Below are positions 59,432 through 64,000 of a stretch of 64,000 bases of DNA, piece after piece. The notes under the pieces are model-generated. The model saw nothing but the letters and a program-made list of their open reading frames with translations, was not told where the DNA came from and did no database searches. A program made the translations under genes and the position numbers. How positions within the stretch are numbered: position 1 is the first letter of the stretch; every line of letters begins with the position of its first letter. This DNA is from Neisseriaceae bacterium JH1-16 (GTDB lineage Bacteria; Pseudomonadota; Gammaproteobacteria; Burkholderiales; Chromobacteriaceae). Location: NCBI GenBank assembly GCA_025989215.1, contig JAPDNP010000008.1, positions 1 through 64,000 on the forward strand. The letters run 5' to 3'.

Positions 59432-59902
59432 CCACGGGAGCATGTGCCCGCGGGAAGCTGGCTCGTTGGTAAGCGGCCGGTTGCACCGCTAGAGTCAAGC
59501 TGGCAGTAGTGCGGCGGCAAGCGCAGGACTTGCCCTTGCCGCCTGTCTTGCCATTCGTTCCACAGGCGAGAAAGCCCATTTTCGCCTACATCGTCGCATC
59601 GGTTCCCGTACGCGACTCATCCGCAGCTCGACCCCCCACCTGACTCCGGTCGAGTCCTGCCGGGCTCGGGTACGCCTTCACGTATCCCTGGTTCAGCCCG
59701 GCCCCCAGTTCCCGGCTTTTTCGCGACCGCTTCCGAAATCCTGACCCTCTTCATTTAATACCAATACTTCATTAAATAAGCGCTGCATATTACTTTTAGT
59801 TTCATTGAGGTTCGCTTTATGATCTGGTCATCACGTCGGTTGACCGCTCGGGCGGGCGCGAGCGCCGGCATTTCCATCGATCCATCAGGGGGCACCCAAG
59901 CA
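59432..59902. other. Gap without a gene
   Basis: About 470 bp after the truncated regulator. I see no gene, IS end or terminator here that I can support. AT-rich DNA near 59750-59810 may hold the promoter of the following gene. Confidence 0.4.
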
Positions 59903-61210
59903 ATGAACAACAAACTGTCGTCTTCTTCCATCCGCTTTCACCGCCTTGCCACGTCGGCCATCCTGCTGTCGCTGGCCTTGGCCGGCCAAGCGTCGTTCGC
60001 GGCATCCGCCTCGACACAACAGGCGCTGGAATACCAGCAGTACCTGAAAGACAACTACGACGTGGCGCTCACCCCCGACCCCACCAACGGCGAATACCTG
60101 AAAACACTGGGGCGCGTGCTGAAGCTCGCACCGGCCGAACAGACCCTGCTCGGCAGCGACCAGCTCAAGCCCAACCAGCCGCTGACCGAACTGAACGCTA
60201 CGCTGATCGCGGTGAAAGCCGCAGGCCTGAAGGAGCTGGCTTACACCTATCCGGACGCCAAGGTGAAGCGTGCGCTGAAAAAGCTGGGCATCACCGACAC
60301 CGGGGCCGTGGGCCTCGACGCCAAAGGCGCGCAGGAACTCGCGGCCGCCGTCGACACCGGCCTGATTCCGGCCGAATCGGCCGACAGCTTCAAGCCTGCC
60401 GGCACCGCCAAATGGGACTTCGAATACCAGCTGCTCGGCAAGGTGCTGGCCGCCAACGGCCTGTACAAGCACTACCTCGGCAACACCCGCGACGACGACA
60501 TCCTGAGCAAGGTCAGCCAAGCCTGGCAGACCCACTGGCAGACCCAGGGCGTGATCCCGGCACCGGAACTGCGCGCGGTCTTCGACGAGGCGCTCAAGCA
60601 GAACCTGGTAACCGGCTACAACCTGAAGGACAAGCGCTACACCGCCCAATTCGACCGCAACCTGTCGCTGACCTACGGCCATTCCGACATTCGCCATGCG
60701 CGGCAACTAATCGGTCTGCTGCGCTCGGAAGGCATCGCTGCCAAGGTGCAGCTGGAGCCCAAGACCTCCGCCTTCATCTACTTGAAGGAATGGGGGGAGC
60801 CGAAAACCAGCGACGACTACCAGGTAGTGCAGATCCCCAACGGCAACTTCATCGCCTACGCCAAGGAATACGATCTGGCATTCGAGTTCGACAACACCGC
60901 GGACAAGGACCGTTTCCAGAAGATCGTGTTCAGCTACGCCAAGAAGAACACCGACAACCAGCCCGGTCTGCTGTACGACTCGTGGTGGCAGCCGCTGTAC
61001 TACTCGCTGACCGCAATCAGCGACTACAAGCTGATCGCCGACCACAAGATCGACCAGGGCAACTACTACGCCCAGTCGTTCTCGCTGGCGGACAAGTCCG
61101 CGTCGGTAGCGGCCGGGCTGAAGAAGCTCAAGCCCGGCGTAGCGGTGGACTCTTACACCGTCTGGGTGGATGAGCCGTTCTTCAATTACCTGAACGGCGG
61201 CTCCAAGTAA
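59903..61210 (+). CDS. Secreted protein of unknown function
   Basis: A 435-residue protein starting MNNKLSSSSIRFHRLATSAI with a signal peptide (hydrophobic core AILLSLALAGQASFA, cleavage near residue 32). The mature part is helical, with a repeat-like proline-glycine pattern (LTPDPTNGEYLKTLGRVLKL, about residues 57-76) and a C-terminal region with SWWQPLYYSLTAISDYKLIA. I do not know the family. The ATG at 59903 has only a weak G-rich ribosome binding site; no upstream start is better. It is flanked by IS remnants on one side and the frameshifted gene on the other. Confidence 0.65.
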   Translation: MNNKLSSSSIRFHRLATSAILLSLALAGQASFAASASTQQALEYQQYLKDNYDVALTPDPTNGEYLKTLGRVLKLAPAEQTLLGSDQLKPNQPLTELNATLIAVKAAGLKELAYTYPDAKVKRALKKLGITDTGAVGLDAKGAQELAAAVDTGLIPAESADSFKPAGTAKWDFEYQLLGKVLAANGLYKHYLGNTRDDDILSKVSQAWQTHWQTQGVIPAPELRAVFDEALKQNLVTGYNLKDKRYTAQFDRNLSLTYGHSDIRHARQLIGLLRSEGIAAKVQLEPKTSAFIYLKEWGEPKTSDDYQVVQIPNGNFIAYAKEYDLAFEFDNTADKDRFQKIVFSYAKKNTDNQPGLLYDSWWQPLYYSLTAISDYKLIADHKIDQGNYYAQSFSLADKSASVAAGLKKLKPGVAVDSYTVWVDEPFFNYLNGGSK

Positions 61211-61264
61211 GCCTTTCCTGCGCCCCGCAGCGTGTTGGCGCCGCGGGGCGCCACTGCTTATCCC

Positions 61265-61694
61265 ATGTCCGACTACCGCTCCACCAGCCAGCCAGTTTCG
61301 ACGGTGGCCACCCTGATGGCCATGACCGAAGATGCCGGGTTGCTGATCCAGGTACTCGCCTTCCGGCAGCGGCCTGATGATTCCGCCCCGCTGCCGTTGC
61401 CGGCCTTCGCCACCCTGGCCCGTGCACCGGAACTGATTGAGCGCGACTACCCGATGCTTGAACGCAACGAAGCCATCGCCAAGGACATCGACGCCGCCGC
61501 TATCGCTTGGGTAACCGGCTTACATGGCGAACCTCTGCTCGCGCTGAAGTCGACCGGCAAGCTGCTCGGCATGTCTGCGCATCGGAAACGCAGCGCCTGT
61601 AAAACTTTGGCCTCACCGTTGACAGCCTGAGCTGCAAACTTGCAGACGCACTGCGCTTCCTCGACGGCAAATCCCTGAAAGACCTGAACCCATG
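61265..61694 (+). pseudogene. Unknown gene upstream of mtnA with a probable frameshift
   Basis: An open frame of 121 residues (MSDYRSTSQPVSTVATLMAM onward) stops at 61630 after SACKTLASPLTA. Another frame continues with FGLTVDSLSCKLADALRFLD and GKSLKDLNP and its stop overlaps the mtnA start (ATGA at 61692-61695). One extra A in the run AAAA at 61601-61604 would join them into a 143-residue protein. It may be a real frameshift or a sequence error. The product is not recognised; its position suggests a methionine-salvage neighbour. Confidence 0.5.
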
Positions 61695-62795
61695 AACGTG
61701 AACGGCCAAGCCTACCGCACCATCTGGCGCGACGGCGCCACGCTGTCGGTGATCGACCAGACGCGCCTGCCCCACCAGTTCGACACCGTCGCGCTGCATA
61801 CGCTGGAAGACGTCGCCGACGCCATCCGCCGCATGGTGGTACGCGGCGCACCGCTCATTGGCGTGACCGCCGCCTACGGCTTGGCATTGGCTCTGCGTAA
61901 GGACCCGAGTGACCGCGGCCTGCAATTCGCCACCTCCACCCTGATCGCCACCCGCCCCACCGCCATCAACCTGCGCTGGGCGCTGGAACAGGTAATCGAC
62001 GAAGTCGCTGGCCTCGACCCGGAACAACGCGCCACCGCCGCGCTCGCCAAGGCGGATCAGCTCGCCGACCAGGATGCGGCGACCAATGCCGCCATCGGCC
62101 GGCACGGCGCCGACATGCTGCGCACGCAGTGGCAAGCCCTCGGCCGGCCGCCGCGCCTGAATGTGCTGACCCACTGCAACGCCGGCTGGCTGGGCTGCGT
62201 AGACTGGGGCACCGCCTTGGCCGCCCTCTACCAGGCGCACAACCAGGGCATACCGCTGCATGTCTGGGTGGACGAAACCCGCCCGCGCAACCAGGGCAGC
62301 CTGACCCTGTGGGAACTATCACGGCACGGCATCCCCGCCACCCTGATCACCGACAACGCCGGCGGCCACCTGATGCGTGCCGGCCAGGTCGACGCCTGCA
62401 TTGTTGGCGCAGACCGGGTGACCGCCCGTGGTGACGTGTGCAACAAGATCGGCACCTACCTAAAAGCACTCGCCGCCTTCGACAACGGCCTGCCCTTCTA
62501 TGTGGCGCTGCCGGTCAGCACCATCGACTGGCAGATCGAAGACGGCCAGGCCGCCATTGAAGTCGAAGACCGCGGCAGTGAGGAAGTCACTCATATCTGG
62601 GGCCGCAATGACGCAGGTGCGTTGACCCGTGTGCAACTGGCGCCGGTCGGCACCCAGGCGGTAAATCCGGCTTTTGACGTAACCCCGGCACGGTTGGTCA
62701 CGGCGTTGATCACAGAACACGGCGTGGTGGAAGCGAACAAGGCGGGGGTGGCGTCGTTGCGGCCGAAAGTGGAGGTGGTCAAACGGGTCTTGTAG
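61692..62795 (+). CDS. mtnA: S-methyl-5-thioribose-1-phosphate isomerase (MtnA)
   Basis: A 367-residue aldose-ketose isomerase of the methionine-salvage pathway, eIF2B-like family. Motifs: VVRGAPLIGVTAAYGLALAL (about residues 48-67), LTHCNAGWLGCVDWGTALAA (with the catalytic Cys near 160) and IVGADRVTARGDVCNKIGTY (with catalytic Asp near 240). The C-terminal region NPAFDVTPARLVTALITEHG is typical. ATG at 61692 overlaps the end of the upstream gene by 4 bp. No other mtn genes lie in the window. No TTGGCCGAA word occurs here. Confidence 0.95.
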   Translation: MNVNGQAYRTIWRDGATLSVIDQTRLPHQFDTVALHTLEDVADAIRRMVVRGAPLIGVTAAYGLALALRKDPSDRGLQFATSTLIATRPTAINLRWALEQVIDEVAGLDPEQRATAALAKADQLADQDAATNAAIGRHGADMLRTQWQALGRPPRLNVLTHCNAGWLGCVDWGTALAALYQAHNQGIPLHVWVDETRPRNQGSLTLWELSRHGIPATLITDNAGGHLMRAGQVDACIVGADRVTARGDVCNKIGTYLKALAAFDNGLPFYVALPVSTIDWQIEDGQAAIEVEDRGSEEVTHIWGRNDAGALTRVQLAPVGTQAVNPAFDVTPARLVTALITEHGVVEANKAGVASLRPKVEVVKRVL

Positions 62796-62839
62796 ATCAG
62801 GCTGAGCTTGGGAGTGATCCCCGGATACCAACGTAGCGC

Positions 62840-63070
62840 CTAAGCCGCCTTACCCTCCTGCTCGAAGCAAGCTGCATACTGCTGCGCTGGGGTTCGGCAG
62901 CCAAGGGAGGAGTGGCGGCGTTTTCGTTTGTAAAACACCTCAATGTATTCTAAAGAGGTCTTGCCTGGCCTCCGCCCGAGTCGCGTAGTTTTCATGGAAG
63001 ACGCTCTCATTCTTCAAACTGTTGAAGAAGCTCTCCATCGGTGCATTGACGCTCCTATGCCAAGCATGGC
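62840..63070 (-). pseudogene. IS3-family transposase (OrfB) tail, frameshifted
   Basis: On the minus strand, NAPMESFFNSLKNESVFHEN and YATRAEARQDLF are followed after a one-base shift (near 62945-62955) by YIEVFYKRKRRHSSLG and PAQQYAACFEQEGKAA, ending at the stop complementary to 62840-62842. This is the last third of an IS3 OrfB, including its final E (MESFF). The upstream part is replaced by an IS110-type transposase, fused in one open frame. Confidence 0.8.
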
Positions 63071-64000
63071 TCGTCGCCTCGGTCAAATCTGCCAATATCA
63101 GTGGGTATAGTTCTCTGACTAGGTAGCGTTTCAGGCAACGATGGATCTCCTTACCTGACAGGCCTTCTTGGGTGCGACGATCAACGTAGGCACGCGTTCG
63201 GGGATCACTTCTCATGCGTACCATGGCAATAGTCCACAACACATTGTTTGCCGCACGATCTCCACCCCTGTTCAGGCGATGTCGTGTCGTTTTGCCGGAT
63301 GAGGCCGGCAAGGGACTAACGCCGCACAGGGCCGCCAGCGCAGCCTCACTCCTCAGTCGTTCCGGGTTATCGCCTGCGACGGCAACCAATGCCGCAGCCG
63401 TCTGTGGACCAACCCCGAATCTTGCTCTGAGACGTTTGGCGTACTTAGCCGTCAGTTGCTCCAGCATGACATCGAGCCTTCTCAGCGCTTCGTCCAACAT
63501 CAGCCAGCGCTTGGCCAGTAGGCGCAGTGTCGCCGTCAATGTTTGCAGCAGGGGCGTGGCACCCAATGAACGCAGGCGGGCGCATCCCTCTACGCATTCT
63601 GCCGGCTTGCCCTTTCCAGAGCCGCTCGCGGATGTCCTGCGGTACGCTCACGAGCAACACCCGCAGCTGATTGATGGCCTGCGCCTTGGCCGCTGAGCGT
63701 CGGGCGACCGAGATGACCCGCATAGCTTCAGCTTCAGCGGCACCGCACTGGACCTTGGGAATAGCCGTTGCCGTTCCAGCCAGCACTGCACGTGCCGCAT
63801 TCTCGGCGTCGGTTGGATCGGACTTATCTTGCCGCCGGCGTCGAGCCCGGTCCGGGCGGTTCACCTCCCATACCTCAATGCCGTGTTCGCGCAGGACACG
63901 TGCCAACCCAGCACCATAGGTCCCAGTTCCTTCGACGCCGGCATAGCGCACTGGACCGAGCGAACCGGCCCACGCCAACAATTTCAGGTATCCCGCTTCA
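63070..64000 (-). pseudogene. IS110-family transposase, frameshifted and cut by the window edge
   Basis: Minus strand. The N-terminal part (from 64000 to about 63600) has LARVLREHGIEVWEVNRPDR and KSDPTDAENAARAVLA, the DEDD-type catalytic end. A second frame (about 63570-63070) has LRARFGVGPQTAAALVAVAG, the Transposase_20 motif (LCGVSPLPASSGKTTRHR) and the tail SGKEIHRCLKRYLVREL. The frame changes near 63570-63600, so the copy is broken unless the sequence has an error there. The start is beyond the window. The C-terminus runs directly into the IS3 remnant. Confidence 0.82.

Overview
The window looks like chromosome from a GC-rich betaproteobacterium, most plausibly of the order Neisseriales. 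The inference rests on anaerobic ubiquinone genes ubiU-ubiV-ubiT, anaerobic ribonucleotide reductase, a RegB/RegA redox pair, MidA, TtcA and codon use; there is no rRNA or marker gene to prove it. A 9-base word, TTGGCCGAA, recurs at least 23 times (either strand) in the host DNA and was not found in the large island, so it behaves like a lineage signature or DNA-uptake-like word.

Layout. 1-6.2 kb: host genes for an O-antigen/nucleotide-sugar pathway (wbpB-like, wbpA), a spermidine-synthase-like protein, ttcA, a pteridine-reductase-like SDR, a secreted protein and a MidA-type methyltransferase. 6.3-36.0 kb: a 29.6-kb genomic island inserted in the 3' end of a tRNA gene with anticodon CAT. It is bounded by a perfect 50-bp direct repeat (6344-6393 and 35940-35989) and carries its tyrosine integrase at the right end. 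36-58.3 kb: host genes again: a FAD oxidoreductase, a lipoprotein, a one-domain ricin-type lectin, ubiUVT, GNAT, a PuuB-like oxidase with a LysR regulator, nrdD (split into two ORFs) and nrdG, a copper TonB receptor, regB/regA, an acyl-CoA ligase, a HugZ-like protein and a chemotaxis receptor. 58.5-64 kb: an IS-rich stretch with fragments of several insertion sequences and a truncated sigma-54 regulator, enclosing a secreted protein, a frameshifted gene and mtnA.

The island has four modules. (1) 7.4-16.1 kb: a ribbon-helix-helix regulator followed by a tightly packed SNF2 helicase, AlbA/HATPase protein, Mod-like DNA methyltransferase and Res-like helicase-nuclease, which reads as a defence cassette. 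(2) 16.4-22.0 kb: a plasmid/ICE-type operon (DUF932, YqaJ exonuclease, a partner metal-binding protein, membrane and small proteins) with a convergent XRE regulator. (3) 22.5-27.1 kb: a two-barrel outer membrane protein, two paralogous secreted small proteins, a dead P4-type integrase and a protein with a GIY-YIG-like signature. (4) 27.5-34.2 kb: satellite-type genes (Gp2-like replication protein, AlpA-like regulator), proteins with DNA-binding tails, and an unrecognised set: a TauD-like dioxygenase overlapping a HEPN/zinc-ribbon protein, divergent from a membrane SH3 protein.

The host anaerobic genes fit one regulatory picture. ubiU has a 9/10 FNR/ANR box upstream; nrdD has a weaker box and two NrdR-like boxes 30 bp apart. 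The glycyl-radical domain of NrdD is encoded as a separate 59-residue ORF with its own ribosome binding site. The best candidates for new biology are the TauD-HEPN-SH3 cluster, the split NrdD, the TTGGCCGAA word and the helicase/methylase cassette.
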